DNA of 24,218 nt. Source: Acidobacteriota bacterium. GTDB lineage: Bacteria > Acidobacteriota > Holophagae > Thermotomaculales > Thermotomaculaceae. The translations under genes and the position numbers were made by a program. The notes beneath the pieces were generated by a model. That model made no database searches and was not told where the DNA came from. It saw nothing but the letters and a program-made list of their open reading frames with translations. This document shows, one piece after another, positions 1-8,353 of the stretch; position 1 is the first letter of the stretch; each line of letters starts with the position of its first letter. Location of the stretch: contig JALWHA010000293.1 of the NCBI GenBank assembly GCA_027038695.1, positions 1 to 24,218 on the forward strand, given 5' to 3'.

Positions 1-1
1 A

Positions 2-169
2 AAAGCACAGGGTTATAATTATTTTATCGCCATTGACGGAGGGGTAAATCCTGAAAATATTAAGGAAATTTCAGAGAAAGGGTGTAATCTTTTTGTAGCC
101 GGTTCTTCTGTTTTTAAAGGCGATATTGTTTCAAATTTTAATAAATTAAATCAAATTATAAAGGGGTAA
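2..169 (+). CDS. rpe: Ribulose-phosphate 3-epimerase, C-terminal end only
   Basis: This is the last 55 codons of a gene that starts before the window. The translation contains IDGGVNPENI followed by LFVAGSSVFKG. This is the C-terminal phosphate-binding signature of the ribulose-phosphate 3-epimerase TIM barrel, where the DGG Asp and the VAGS loop close the active site. The enzyme interconverts ribulose 5-phosphate and xylulose 5-phosphate in the cytoplasmic pentose phosphate pathway. The frame ends with TAA two bases before the next start codon, so it is the upstream member of the bamD operon. Pairing with glpX further down gives two sugar-phosphate genes in one transcript. The call rests on the short tail only, but the signature is specific. 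Confidence 0.85.
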   Translation, partial: KAQGYNYFIAIDGGVNPENIKEISEKGCNLFVAGSSVFKGDIVSNFNKLNQIIKG

Positions 170-171
170 AT

Positions 172-1065
172 ATGAGAAAGGTTTTCATAGCTGTTTTAAT
201 AATAACTTTAATATTTTCAGATGCCTGTAAATCGGTTAAAGAGTCAAATATTGAAAATGCGAAAAAGATTGCGGTATCAAAAGTATATTTAAAAGGGATG
301 GAGTATCTTTTAAACGGCAATTATTCTTCCGCAAGGGACTATTTTGAGGTAATAATAGACAATGCGACAAATACCGAATACTTCCCTTACGCTAAACTTG
401 CGTACGCGGACGCATTGTTCTTTGATCTTTCAAAGGGGCCTATTGAGGCCATGCCGGAATATCAATCCTTTATCGTTTACTTCCCGAAGCATCCGGAAAC
501 CCCTTATGCTCAGTTTATGGTGGCAATGTGCTATTTTATCCAGATAAACGGGCCGGACAGAGACCAGACCTATGTTGACCAGTCAATAGTTGAATTTGAA
601 AAATTGAAAGAGAAGTATCCTGATTCTGAATACGCAAAGATGGCGGATAAGTATATTGAATATTGTCGGTATATAAAGGCACAGCACGAATACCTGGTCG
701 GTATATTTTATTATAAAGTCAAAGGATACAAGGCCTCCGCTTCAAGGTTAGGGGGATTAATTAAAAACTTTGACCCGAAATACTATAATCAGGAAAAGGC
801 ATACTATTACTATGCAAGAAGTTTGATGTATGAAACAAAGTTTGACGAAGCGGCAAGGTATTTCAGAAAGATATTAAAGGAATTTCCCAATACTATTTAT
901 AGAGATTCTATAAAGGAACAATTAGACTACATTGAAAGCGGCAGGGCGCAAAAAGAGTTGATGGAAAGAAAGAAAAAACTTGAAGAGAAGATTAGAAAAG
1001 AAATGGAAAAACGAATAAAGAAAATAAAAGGTAAAAAAAAGAAGGAAAAGACGGAGGATAAATGA
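172..1065 (+). CDS. bamD: BamD-like outer-membrane assembly lipoprotein (TPR)
   Basis: The 297-residue product begins with a lipoprotein-type signal (MRKVFIAVLIITLIFSDAC, lipidated Cys19). Helical repeat pairs of TPR type follow, with motifs such as YAKLAYADALFF, YAQFMVAMCYF and AYYYYARSLMYETKFDEAARYF. This order is typical of BamD/YfiO, the periplasm-facing lipoprotein that helps BamA insert beta-barrel proteins. The lipobox is unusual, with Ser at -3 and Asp at -2. In enterobacteria Asp at +2, not -2, is the inner-membrane retention signal, so this is only an oddity. The last 40 residues are a Lys/Glu-rich charged helix longer than in E. coli BamD (about 245 residues). The start has AAAGGGG upstream, and the stop overlaps the next gene's ATG (ATGA). 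A generic TPR lipoprotein is the alternative. Confidence 0.78.
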   Translation: MRKVFIAVLIITLIFSDACKSVKESNIENAKKIAVSKVYLKGMEYLLNGNYSSARDYFEVIIDNATNTEYFPYAKLAYADALFFDLSKGPIEAMPEYQSFIVYFPKHPETPYAQFMVAMCYFIQINGPDRDQTYVDQSIVEFEKLKEKYPDSEYAKMADKYIEYCRYIKAQHEYLVGIFYYKVKGYKASASRLGGLIKNFDPKYYNQEKAYYYYARSLMYETKFDEAARYFRKILKEFPNTIYRDSIKEQLDYIESGRAQKELMERKKKLEEKIRKEMEKRIKKIKGKKKKEKTEDK

Positions 1066-2231
1066 GAGGCTACCCTGATTTTTTAAAAATAGAGGGTTTA
1101 TTAACCGAAGATGAGAAACTTGTTTACCATACTGTTCATGATTTTGTAAAAAATGAGGTTAAACCAATTATAGCCGATTATTTTGAAAGAGGAGAATTCC
1201 CGTTGCACCTTGTAAAGCAGTTGGGAGAGTTAGGTTTTTTAGGGAGCACTCTGGATAGTTATGGGGGAGCGGGGCTTTCCAACATCGCCTATGGATTGAT
1301 TAACCAGGAACTTGAGCGAGGAGATAGCGGGTTAAGGAGTTTTGTTTCCGTACAGTCTTCGTTGGTAATTTATCCTATTTACAGTTTTGGCTCCGAAGAG
1401 CAGAAAAAAAAGTATTTACCGGGGCTTATTAACGGGGATTTAATAGGGTGTTTCGGTTTAACTGAACCTGATTTCGGCTCAAACCCAGGAGGGATGAAAA
1501 CCAATGCCGTAAAAAAAGGGGATAAGTGGATAGTAAACGGTGCAAAGATGTGGATAACTAACTCTTCCATTGCAGACCTCGCAGTTGTTTGGGCCAAAAC
1601 TGAAGACGGAATACAGGGGTTTATTGTAGAAAAAAGTATGCCGGGTTTTTCTGCACCTGAGATAAAGCATAAGTTGAGTTTAAGGGCCTCTGTTACGGGA
1701 GAGTTGATCTTTGAGGATGTTGAGGTTCCTGAAGAAAACCGATTGCCGAAGGCAAGAGGGTTAAAGTATCCTCTAATGTGTTTAACTCAGGCCCGGTACG
1801 GAATAGGCTGGGGTGCTTTAGGCGCAGCTATTGACTGTTATCAAACAGCGGTTGATTATGCAAAAGCAAGGATTCAGTTTGATGTGCCTATAGGCAGGTT
1901 TCAACTTGTCCAGAAGAAGCTTGTTGATATGCTTACTGAGATAACTAAAGCACAATTGTTAGCTTTACAAACGGGAAGGTTAAAGGATAGCGGTGAATAT
2001 ACCCATCAGATGATATCTATGCTGAAAATGAACAATGTGAAAATTGCATTAAATATAGCAAGAACAGCAAGGGATATTTTAGGTGCAAACGGCATATCAC
2101 TTGAATACCCGGTTATCAGGCATATGGTAAACCTTGAATCGGTTAAAACTTATGAGGGAACTGAAGATATACATACCCTTGTATTGGGGCAATATATTAC
2201 CGGATACCAGGCTTTTAGCCTTCTTAAATAA
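1062..2231 (+). CDS. Glutaryl-CoA dehydrogenase-type acyl-CoA dehydrogenase
   Basis: This is a 389-residue flavoprotein of the acyl-CoA dehydrogenase family with full-length N-terminal helical, middle beta and C-terminal helical domains. FAD-site segments CFGLTEPDFGSNP and WITNSS are present. The catalytic base is Glu365 in YEGTEDIHTL. The subgroup is indicated by RSFVSVQSSL with Arg92-Ser93 and by LRASVTGELIFEDVEVP. In glutaryl-CoA dehydrogenase the equivalent Arg94 binds the distal carboxylate of the substrate. Tyr364 next to the base matches, as I recall, the decarboxylating enzymes. It would therefore oxidise glutaryl-CoA to crotonyl-CoA (or glutaconyl-CoA) and pass electrons to ETF. The gene overlaps bamD by 4 bases and is followed closely by glpX. 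Cotranscription with bamD is unexpected and gives no functional hint. Confidence 0.87.
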   Translation: MRGYPDFLKIEGLLTEDEKLVYHTVHDFVKNEVKPIIADYFERGEFPLHLVKQLGELGFLGSTLDSYGGAGLSNIAYGLINQELERGDSGLRSFVSVQSSLVIYPIYSFGSEEQKKKYLPGLINGDLIGCFGLTEPDFGSNPGGMKTNAVKKGDKWIVNGAKMWITNSSIADLAVVWAKTEDGIQGFIVEKSMPGFSAPEIKHKLSLRASVTGELIFEDVEVPEENRLPKARGLKYPLMCLTQARYGIGWGALGAAIDCYQTAVDYAKARIQFDVPIGRFQLVQKKLVDMLTEITKAQLLALQTGRLKDSGEYTHQMISMLKMNNVKIALNIARTARDILGANGISLEYPVIRHMVNLESVKTYEGTEDIHTLVLGQYITGYQAFSLLK

Positions 2232-2243
2232 ATGGGAGGATTT

Positions 2244-3221
2244 ATGGCAAAAAATATTGAAGATGCGTTGGCGGGTGATTTTCTTAGAGTTGCCGAAATG
2301 GCAGCTATTGCGGCTGCAAGAACAGTTGGTAAAGGGGAGAGAAAGTACTCGGACAAAGTTGCGGTGGAAGCAATGAGAAAAGAGTTGGATACCGTTGATA
2401 TTGACGGTACTGTGGTAATAGGGGAAGGTGAGAGGGATAAAGCCCCTATGCTTTATATCGGGGAAAAGGTGGGTTCCGGAAACGGGCCTCAAATTGATAT
2501 TGCAGTTGACCCTCTGGAAGGAACAAACCTTTGTGCTACCGGAGCGAATAATGCTATAGCTGTTTTAGCTGCATCAGAAAAAGGCGGGTTGTTAAACGCC
2601 CCGGACATTTATATGGAGAAAATTATCGTTCCTCCTTCTGCAAAGGGAAAGGTCAGCCTTGAATATTCGGTGGAGGAAAACCTGAAAATAATCGCTGAAA
2701 GTCTTGACAGAAAGGTAGAGGATTTAACCGTAATAGTTCTTGAGAGGCCCAGGCATGAAGAGTTAATTGCAAGGATAAGGGAAGCAGGCGCAAGGATAAA
2801 CCTTATAGGAGATGGTGATTTAAGTGCCGGTATTTCCGTTGCTGTAAGGGGAACTGGGGTGCATGCGGTATTCGGTATAGGCGGTGCTCCAGAAGGCGTT
2901 TTAACTGCTGCCGCTTTAAGGTGTTTAGGCGGCGAAATTCAGGGAAGGCTTATAGTAAAAGACGAAGAAACCTGGGATAGAATGCAAAAAATGGGAATTC
3001 AAGACCCGAATAAGATTTATACAACAGATGAATTAGCAAGCGGCGATAACATTATTTTTGTAGCGACAGGAGTGACCAATGGAAACCTGTTAAAAGGCGT
3101 TAGATTTTTTGGGGATGGAATCAGGGTTAACTCTCTTGTTATGAGATTAAACCAGAGAAGGATAAGGTTTGTGGATACAATTTATCTTAACGAGGATATC
3201 GGCCAGGGTGTTATGTTTTGA
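2244..3221 (+). CDS. glpX: Class II fructose-1,6-bisphosphatase GlpX
   Basis: The 325-residue protein carries the GlpX signatures in order: VDIDGTVVIGEGERD (metal and substrate site, about residues 51-65), DPLEGTNLCATGANNA (89-104) and LIGDGDLSAGI. It hydrolyses fructose 1,6-bisphosphate to fructose 6-phosphate in gluconeogenesis, using divalent metal. Some relatives also accept sedoheptulose bisphosphate. Length agrees with E. coli GlpX (336 residues). An in-frame ATG lies at 2232, but GGGAGGA at 2235-2241 overlaps that start and is correctly placed for ATG 2244, which gives the usual MAKN start. It is the last gene of the rpe-bamD-dehydrogenase operon. A promoter for the pilus genes follows directly. 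Confidence 0.93.
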   Translation: MAKNIEDALAGDFLRVAEMAAIAAARTVGKGERKYSDKVAVEAMRKELDTVDIDGTVVIGEGERDKAPMLYIGEKVGSGNGPQIDIAVDPLEGTNLCATGANNAIAVLAASEKGGLLNAPDIYMEKIIVPPSAKGKVSLEYSVEENLKIIAESLDRKVEDLTVIVLERPRHEELIARIREAGARINLIGDGDLSAGISVAVRGTGVHAVFGIGGAPEGVLTAAALRCLGGEIQGRLIVKDEETWDRMQKMGIQDPNKIYTTDELASGDNIIFVATGVTNGNLLKGVRFFGDGIRVNSLVMRLNQRRIRFVDTIYLNEDIGQGVMF

Positions 3222-3239
3222 TTTTTTCAAATAAAATTA

Positions 3240-3268
3240 TTGACAAATAATATTAGATTTTTTAAACT
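3240..3268 (+). promoter_or_regulatory. Promoter for the pilBTC operon
   Basis: TTGACA (3240-3245) is a perfect -35 box. A 17-base spacer separates it from TAAACT (3263-3268). It lies in the AT-rich gap between glpX and pilB, about 30 bases before the pilB start. The ribosome binding site AAGAAAGG lies at 3285-3292. Confidence 0.65.
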
Positions 3269-3298
3269 ATTTTTATTATCACTTAAGAAAGGTTGCTT

Positions 3299-5020
3299 AT
3301 GGCTAAAAAGTTAGGTGATTTACTTGTTGAAGCAGGTTTAATTACTAATGACCAATTAAGTAAGGCTCTGGAAGTCCAGAAGAATGATAATGAGAGAATA
3401 GGGACTATTCTGGTTAAATTGGGGTTTTTAACCGAAGAGGAGATTACCAGTTTTTTGAGCAAACAGTACGGAATTCCGGCTGTTAATCTTGAACACTTTG
3501 AAATTAGCGAAGATGTTTTGAAGAGAATCCCTTCGGATATAGCTAGAAAGTATATGCTAATTCCCATAACAAGAACAGGATCCACTTTAACCGTGGCCAT
3601 GGCTGATCCTACTAATATCTATGCTTTAGACGATATTAAGTTTTTAACCGGGTTAAATGTTGAACCGGTTGTGGCTTCGGAATTATCAATAATGAAAGCA
3701 ATTGACAAATACTATGGAAGTGAGACTCAAATTGAGTTAAGAAAGGTGGTAGAAAACCTTGAAGGGGATTTTGGGGAAGATGCTGATCTGGAAGTTGTTG
3801 AGGACGAGGAAGAAATTGATCTTGAATCTTTAGTTGCATCCGTTGAGGAAGCCCCGGTTGTAAAGTTTGTGAATATGATTCTTATGGATGCCGTTAAAAA
3901 GGGTGCGTCTGATATTCATGTAGAGCCTTATGAAAAGTACTATAGAGTCAGGTTCAGGATTGATGGTATACTGCATGAGGTGATGAAACCCCCCTTAAGT
4001 ATGAAAGACGCTATTACCTCAAGGATTAAAATCATGTCTAAGTTAGATATCGCTGAAAAAAGGTTGCCTCAAGATGGCAGGATTAAATTAAAGATGAAAC
4101 TTGAAGGTAAGAGGAAGGAACTGGATTTTCGTGTATCGGTACTTCCTACCCTTTTTGGCGAGAAGATAGTTATGAGGATTCTGGACCCTGAGAAACTGAT
4201 GCTTGATATGACCAAGCTGGGTTTTGAACAGGAAAGTCTTGATAAATTTGAGAATGCTATTAAACAACCTTACGGTATGGTTTTGGTTACCGGGCCTACT
4301 GGTTCAGGTAAGACAAACACTCTGTACTCTTCCATTAGTCAGCTAAATACTCCTGAAACAAATATTATGACTGCTGAAGACCCTGTCGAATTTAACCTTC
4401 AGGGAATTAACCAGGTAAATGTAAGGGATGAGATTGGTTTAACTTTTGCTTCAGCTTTGAGGTCGTTTTTAAGGCAGGATCCAAACATTATCCTTGTTGG
4501 TGAGATCAGGGATTTTGAAACCGCAGAGATTGCTATTAAAGCAGCTTTGACCGGTCACCTTGTGCTTTCTACTTTGCATACAAATGATGCTCCTTCAACT
4601 ATAAGCAGGTTAATGAATATGGGTATTGAGCCATTTTTGGTAGCAACTTCGGTTAACCTTATTTGTGCACAGAGGCTTGTTAGAAGGGTTTGTAAAAACT
4701 GTAAAGAAGAAGTAAACGTCCCTAAAAAAACTTTACTTGACATTGGGTTTACGGAAGGGGAATTAAAAGATGTCAGGGTGTTTAAGGGGAAAGGTTGTGA
4801 TATTTGTAATGGGACAGGATACAAAGGCAGGGTTGGTTTATATGAAGTAATGGAGGTTACAGATACTATTAAAGATCTAATTTTAAGTGGAGCTACCGCA
4901 CTTGATTTAAGGGAACAGGCCATACAAGATGGGATGATTACTTTAAGAAGAAGTGGATTGATAAAGGTAAGACAGGGAATTACATCAATTGAGGAAGTTT
5001 TGAGAGAGACTGTGCTATAA
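3299..5020 (+). CDS. pilB: Type IV pilus extension ATPase PilB
   Basis: The 573-residue hexameric ATPase powers pilin polymerisation at the inner membrane. The N-terminal 160 residues form a GspE/MshE-type N-domain (KKLGDLLVEAGLIT start). An acidic linker follows at about 155-180. The ATPase has Walker A GPTGSGKT at 332-339, the Asp-box region MTAEDPVEF, Walker B-like NIILVGEIRD at 396-405 and the His-box TGHLVLSTLHTNDA. A PilB/GspE-type zinc tetracysteine motif is visible (Cys465, Cys468, Cys500, Cys503), which separates it from PilT. A TTG at 3293 is in frame, but AAGAAAGG at 3285-3292 fits ATG 3299. It is the first gene of pilB-pilT-pilC. Confidence 0.95.
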   Translation: MAKKLGDLLVEAGLITNDQLSKALEVQKNDNERIGTILVKLGFLTEEEITSFLSKQYGIPAVNLEHFEISEDVLKRIPSDIARKYMLIPITRTGSTLTVAMADPTNIYALDDIKFLTGLNVEPVVASELSIMKAIDKYYGSETQIELRKVVENLEGDFGEDADLEVVEDEEEIDLESLVASVEEAPVVKFVNMILMDAVKKGASDIHVEPYEKYYRVRFRIDGILHEVMKPPLSMKDAITSRIKIMSKLDIAEKRLPQDGRIKLKMKLEGKRKELDFRVSVLPTLFGEKIVMRILDPEKLMLDMTKLGFEQESLDKFENAIKQPYGMVLVTGPTGSGKTNTLYSSISQLNTPETNIMTAEDPVEFNLQGINQVNVRDEIGLTFASALRSFLRQDPNIILVGEIRDFETAEIAIKAALTGHLVLSTLHTNDAPSTISRLMNMGIEPFLVATSVNLICAQRLVRRVCKNCKEEVNVPKKTLLDIGFTEGELKDVRVFKGKGCDICNGTGYKGRVGLYEVMEVTDTIKDLILSGATALDLREQAIQDGMITLRRSGLIKVRQGITSIEEVLRETVL

Positions 5021-5021
5021 T
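5013..5021 (+). promoter_or_regulatory. Possible internal extended -10 promoter before pilT
   Basis: TGCTATAAT is a perfect extended -10 box. It overlaps the pilB stop codon and lies 29 bases before the pilT ATG. There is no good -35 at the right distance. The same nine bases recur at 7451, 21784 and 24102, each time just upstream of a gene. This copy could let pilT be expressed apart from pilB. Confidence 0.4.
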
Positions 5022-5050
5022 ATTAATAAATTAATTATAAAGAGGTTACT

Positions 5051-6184
5051 ATGGATGTTACATTATCGCAATTATTGAAAAAAATGGTTGAATCCGGAGG
5101 TACGGACCTTCATATTACCACCAACAGTCCCCCTCAAATTAGAAAAGATGGTAAGCTTATTCCATTAAAGATGCCCCCTTTAACTCCTGCAGAAACAAAA
5201 AAACTTGTTTATGCCATAATGACTGATGCGCAGAAGCAGAAGTTTGAACAGGATCTGGAAGTTGATTTTTCTTTTGGAATAAAAAAATTGGCAAGGTTTA
5301 GGGCTAACGTTTTTCATCAAAGGGGTGCAGTAGCCGGGGCTTTCAGGCTTATTCCCTATGAGATAAGGGGATTTAAGGAGCTGGGTATTCCGACTGTAGT
5401 GGCAAAATTATGCGATCTTCCGAGAGGATTAATCCTTGTTACAGGGCCTACCGGGTCTGGTAAATCAACAACCCTTGCTGCAATGATTGACAAGGTTAAC
5501 AGGGAAAGAAGTGAGCATATTATTACTATTGAGGACCCTGTTGAATACTTGCATTCCCACAAACGGTGTATTGTTAATCAGAGAGAAGTTAATACCGATA
5601 CAAAATCATTTAGCAGAGCGTTAAGAGCTGCTTTGAGGCAGGACCCTGATGTTGTCCTTATAGGTGAGATGAGAGATCTTGAAACTGTTGAAACTGCTTT
5701 AAAGATTGCTGAAACAGGCCATTTAACCTTTGCTACCTTACATACTAATTCGGCGGTTCAAACCATAAACAGGGTTATTGATATTTTCCCTGCACACCAG
5801 CAGCAGCAGATTAGAACTCAATTATCTTTTGTACTTGAAGCGGTAATTTGTCAGAGTTTATTGCCTAAAGCAAATGGTAGGGGCAGAGTCCTTGCTATGG
5901 AAATTTTGATACCTAATGCGGCTGTTAGAAATTTAATAAGGGAAGATAAGATTCATCAGGTTTACGCAACAATGCAAACAGGGCAGGGAAAACATGGAAT
6001 GCAGACCTTTAACCAATCTTTAGCGACTTTATATTTGCAGGGTAAGATTACCAAAGAGGTCGCTATAGCTGCATCTTCAAACAAGGAAGAGTTAATTGAT
6101 ATGATGAATAGAGGGGTCGGAGCGGTTATTGATCAACCTACTCCACAAACTACTAAAAGAAATCCAAAAATTAAATATACATAG
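5051..6184 (+). CDS. pilT: Type IV pilus retraction ATPase PilT
   Basis: The 377-residue ATPase drives pilus disassembly and twitching motility. It opens with a PilT-type PAS-like N-domain (LSQLLKKMVESGGTDLHI). Walker A GPTGSGKST lies at 132-140, followed by IITIEDPVEY, the arginine-rich LRAALRQDPD, Walker B-like VVLIGEMRD and the His-box TGHLTFATLHTNSA. No zinc tetracysteine is present, unlike PilB. AIRNLIRE-type sequence (AAVRNLIRE) and a MMNRGVG segment near the end match the retraction motors. A Pro/Thr-rich tail follows. Ribosome binding site AAAGAGG precedes the ATG. It sits between pilB and pilC, a common order. Confidence 0.95.
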   Translation: MDVTLSQLLKKMVESGGTDLHITTNSPPQIRKDGKLIPLKMPPLTPAETKKLVYAIMTDAQKQKFEQDLEVDFSFGIKKLARFRANVFHQRGAVAGAFRLIPYEIRGFKELGIPTVVAKLCDLPRGLILVTGPTGSGKSTTLAAMIDKVNRERSEHIITIEDPVEYLHSHKRCIVNQREVNTDTKSFSRALRAALRQDPDVVLIGEMRDLETVETALKIAETGHLTFATLHTNSAVQTINRVIDIFPAHQQQQIRTQLSFVLEAVICQSLLPKANGRGRVLAMEILIPNAAVRNLIREDKIHQVYATMQTGQGKHGMQTFNQSLATLYLQGKITKEVAIAASSNKEELIDMMNRGVGAVIDQPTPQTTKRNPKIKYT

Positions 6185-6198
6185 ATCGGGAGGATTTC

Positions 6199-7395
6199 AT
6201 GATTTTTGAGTATAGTGCAAGGACAAGGTCAGGGGAAACACGCGCTGGAACAATCAAGGCAAAAAATAGAGAAGAAGCTGTTAATTTGTTAAGACAACAG
6301 GGGTTAATATTGACTTCTTTGAGAGAAAAAAAAGTTACCGGTCTTTTCGGTATGGGAGGCAAGGTTAAGGATAAGGAGCTTGCTATTTTTACCAAGCAGT
6401 TTTCGGTTATGATAGATGCTGGGTTACCGCTGGTGCAATGTCTTGATATTCTTGCTTCTCAGCAGGAAAATAAATACTTTGCAAATATCCTGGAGAATGT
6501 TAGAAATGATGTTGAACAGGGTAGTACTCTCGCAGACGCAATGAGAAAACATCCCAAAGCATTTGACGACCTTTACACTAACCTTGTTGCTGCAGGTGAA
6601 ACAGGTGGTATTCTTGACGTCATTATGCAAAGACTTTCAATTTATATTGAAAAAGCCTATAAATTAAAATCATCTTTTAAAAGTGCAATGACTTATCCTG
6701 TAACAGTTATTACCATTGCGATCTTAATTGTTGCTTTGATTTTGTGGAAAGTTATTCCGGCATTTGCTTCAATGTTTGCAGGTTTAGGAGCGGAATTGCC
6801 GTTACCAACCAGATTAGTTATTGCTTTGTCTCATTTCGTTGTCCATTTCGGTTTATGGATAATTCTTTTCTTTGTGTTGGTTTTTATTGGAATTAAAAAG
6901 TTTTATAAAACTGAAACCGGTAGAAAATTGATAGATAGCATGGTACTAAAGCTTCCCATTATGGGAATTATCTTCAAAAAAATAGCAGTTGCAAGGTTTA
7001 GTAGAACGCTTGCAACTCTGGTTTCTTCTGGTGTTTCAATCCTTGAAGGACTTATGATTACTGCAAAAACAGCGGGAAACAAAATAATTGAAGATGCTGT
7101 ACTTGAAGCAAGGTTGCAGGTTGAGCAAGGTAAAACAATTTCTGAACCATTGAAAAATACAAATGTTTTTCCTCCTATGGTTGTGCAGATGATAGGGGTA
7201 GGTGAGCAGACAGGTGCTCTTGATACCATGCTTTCTAAGATTGCGGATTTCTATGAAGAGGAAGTGGATCAGGCTGTTGGTCAGTTAATGAGTTTGTTGG
7301 AGCCTGTTATGATAGTTGTGTTAGGAGGCCTGGTTGGCGGTATTGTTGTTTCAATGTACCTTCCGATATTCGACCTTATCAAACACATTCACTAA
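6199..7395 (+). CDS. pilC: Type IV pilus inner-membrane platform protein PilC
   Basis: The 398-residue polytopic protein has the GspF/PilC layout. A cytoplasmic helical GspF domain (about 60-185, with FTKQFSVMIDAGLPLVQCL) is followed by two close membrane segments (about 165-190 and 210-240). A second GspF repeat follows (about 260-365, with FSRTLATLVSSGVSILEGL), then a last membrane helix (MIVVLGGLVGGIVVSMYLPIF). The paired Gly-Glu motifs AAGETGG and GVGEQTG are present. It is the platform to which PilB and PilT dock. Ribosome binding site GGGAGGA precedes the ATG. It closes the operon and is followed within 25 bases by a terminator. Confidence 0.95.
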   Translation: MIFEYSARTRSGETRAGTIKAKNREEAVNLLRQQGLILTSLREKKVTGLFGMGGKVKDKELAIFTKQFSVMIDAGLPLVQCLDILASQQENKYFANILENVRNDVEQGSTLADAMRKHPKAFDDLYTNLVAAGETGGILDVIMQRLSIYIEKAYKLKSSFKSAMTYPVTVITIAILIVALILWKVIPAFASMFAGLGAELPLPTRLVIALSHFVVHFGLWIILFFVLVFIGIKKFYKTETGRKLIDSMVLKLPIMGIIFKKIAVARFSRTLATLVSSGVSILEGLMITAKTAGNKIIEDAVLEARLQVEQGKTISEPLKNTNVFPPMVVQMIGVGEQTGALDTMLSKIADFYEEEVDQAVGQLMSLLEPVMIVVLGGLVGGIVVSMYLPIFDLIKHIH

Positions 7396-7419
7396 AAAGA
7401 AAAAACAGATATAGTTATT

Positions 7420-7446
7420 AGCCGGCTAAAAGCCGGCTTTTTTATT
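7420..7446 (+). terminator. Rho-independent terminator after pilC
   Basis: Two copies of the self-complementary octamer AGCCGGCT (7420-7427 and 7431-7438) form an 8-base-pair GC-rich hairpin with an AAA loop. A run TTTTTTATTTT follows. Confidence 0.93.
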
Positions 7447-7450
7447 TTAA

Positions 7451-7459
7451 TGCTATAAT
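7451..7459 (+). promoter_or_regulatory. Extended -10 promoter for the rhodanese operon
   Basis: TGCTATAAT is a perfect extended -10, placed immediately after the pilC terminator and 32 bases before the GTG start at 7491. No clear -35 is present because the terminator stem occupies that place. Initiation would rely on the TG extension. Confidence 0.6.
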
Positions 7460-7490
7460 ATTGATCGGTTTTTATAAACGGAGGTGTAAT

Positions 7491-7961
7491 GTGACATTTC
7501 AAAACCATCTTAAAATTATCGGCATAATCTTGTTTTTTTCTTTTTTCGCCTATTTTACTTCTTTTGCCGAAAAGAGTAATAAAGAAAAGAATCAAGATGT
7601 TTCTTTAAAAAAGGTTTATTCAATTTTTAAAAAGGGGAACTGTTTTTTTGTAGATGCAAGGTCTTTTAAAGAATATGCCGAGGGACATATTGAGGGAGCG
7701 GTAAATATACCCTTTAATTCAGATAATAAAGGGGAGTATATAGTTAAATCTATTGATATTTTGAACAGTGCGAAGTATGTCGTTGTTTACTGTGACGGAG
7801 CTTCGTGCGGGTTAAGTAAAATGCTTGCGAAAGACCTGTTAGACGCGGGATTGGATAAAGGTAAATTAATAGTTTTTACGGAAGGATATGAAGTATGGAA
7901 AGAAAAGGGTTATCCGGTATCAAAAGATTTGTCTTTTCAGAATGGCTTATTTTCTCAATAA
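7491..7961 (+). CDS. Exported rhodanese-like protein
   Basis: The 156-residue protein has an N-terminal hydrophobic export signal (residues 7-26, ending SFAEK) and one rhodanese domain. The signature parts are FVDARSFKEYAEGHIEGAVNIP and the active-site loop YCDGASCG. Cys101 is the expected persulfide-forming residue, and a second Cys106 lies in the same loop. Such periplasmic rhodaneses move sulfane sulfur or act in thiol redox chemistry. The start is GTG 7491, with GGAGG at 7480-7484. A TTG at 7461 is in frame but lies inside the promoter, and an ATG at 7489 is immediately followed by a stop. The next gene overlaps by 67 bases, so the pair is probably cotranslated. Confidence 0.85.
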   Translation: MTFQNHLKIIGIILFFSFFAYFTSFAEKSNKEKNQDVSLKKVYSIFKKGNCFFVDARSFKEYAEGHIEGAVNIPFNSDNKGEYIVKSIDILNSAKYVVVYCDGASCGLSKMLAKDLLDAGLDKGKLIVFTEGYEVWKEKGYPVSKDLSFQNGLFSQ

Positions 7962-8353
7962 GAATTATTGTTTCACTTATTTTTATATATTCTGGAGCAG
8001 TAAAGTTTTTAAATCTTCATCAATTTGGAATTTCAATAAATAATTATCATATTTTACCCTCATATTTAATTCTACCCTTTGCCTCTTTAATTACGGCAAG
8101 TGAGATTGTATTGGGATTGCTTTTTTTGTCAGGAATTTACGAAAAAGAATCAGGTTTCTGGCTTATTGTTTTGAACTTTATATTTATTTTGGCTATGGTA
8201 AGCGCTATTTTCAGAGGTATTGATACTTCTTGCGGGTGTTTTTCACCTAACGGAGAGGCTTTAGGATTTAAGGATATTTTTAGGGATCTGTTTCTGGTTT
8301 TTTTAATACTCTGGGTGATGATAGGGAGGCGGTATGGAAAAATTGATAACTGA
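7895..8353 (+). CDS. MauE/DoxX-like membrane redox protein
   Basis: The 152-residue protein has four hydrophobic helices and the family pattern RIIVSLIFIYSGAVKFL, EIVLGLLFLSGI and RGIDTSCGCF. MauE/DoxX-type proteins are integral membrane proteins. MauE is needed for disulfide formation in methylamine dehydrogenase, and relatives often sit beside rhodanese or thioredoxin-like genes. The CGC pair after the third helix may be redox active. ATG 7895 has GGAAGG nine bases upstream, and the 67-base overlap with the rhodanese gene is long. No other good start exists before the first helix, so I keep it. It also overlaps the next gene by 20 bases. Confidence 0.75.
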   Translation: MERKGLSGIKRFVFSEWLIFSIRIIVSLIFIYSGAVKFLNLHQFGISINNYHILPSYLILPFASLITASEIVLGLLFLSGIYEKESGFWLIVLNFIFILAMVSAIFRGIDTSCGCFSPNGEALGFKDIFRDLFLVFLILWVMIGRRYGKIDN

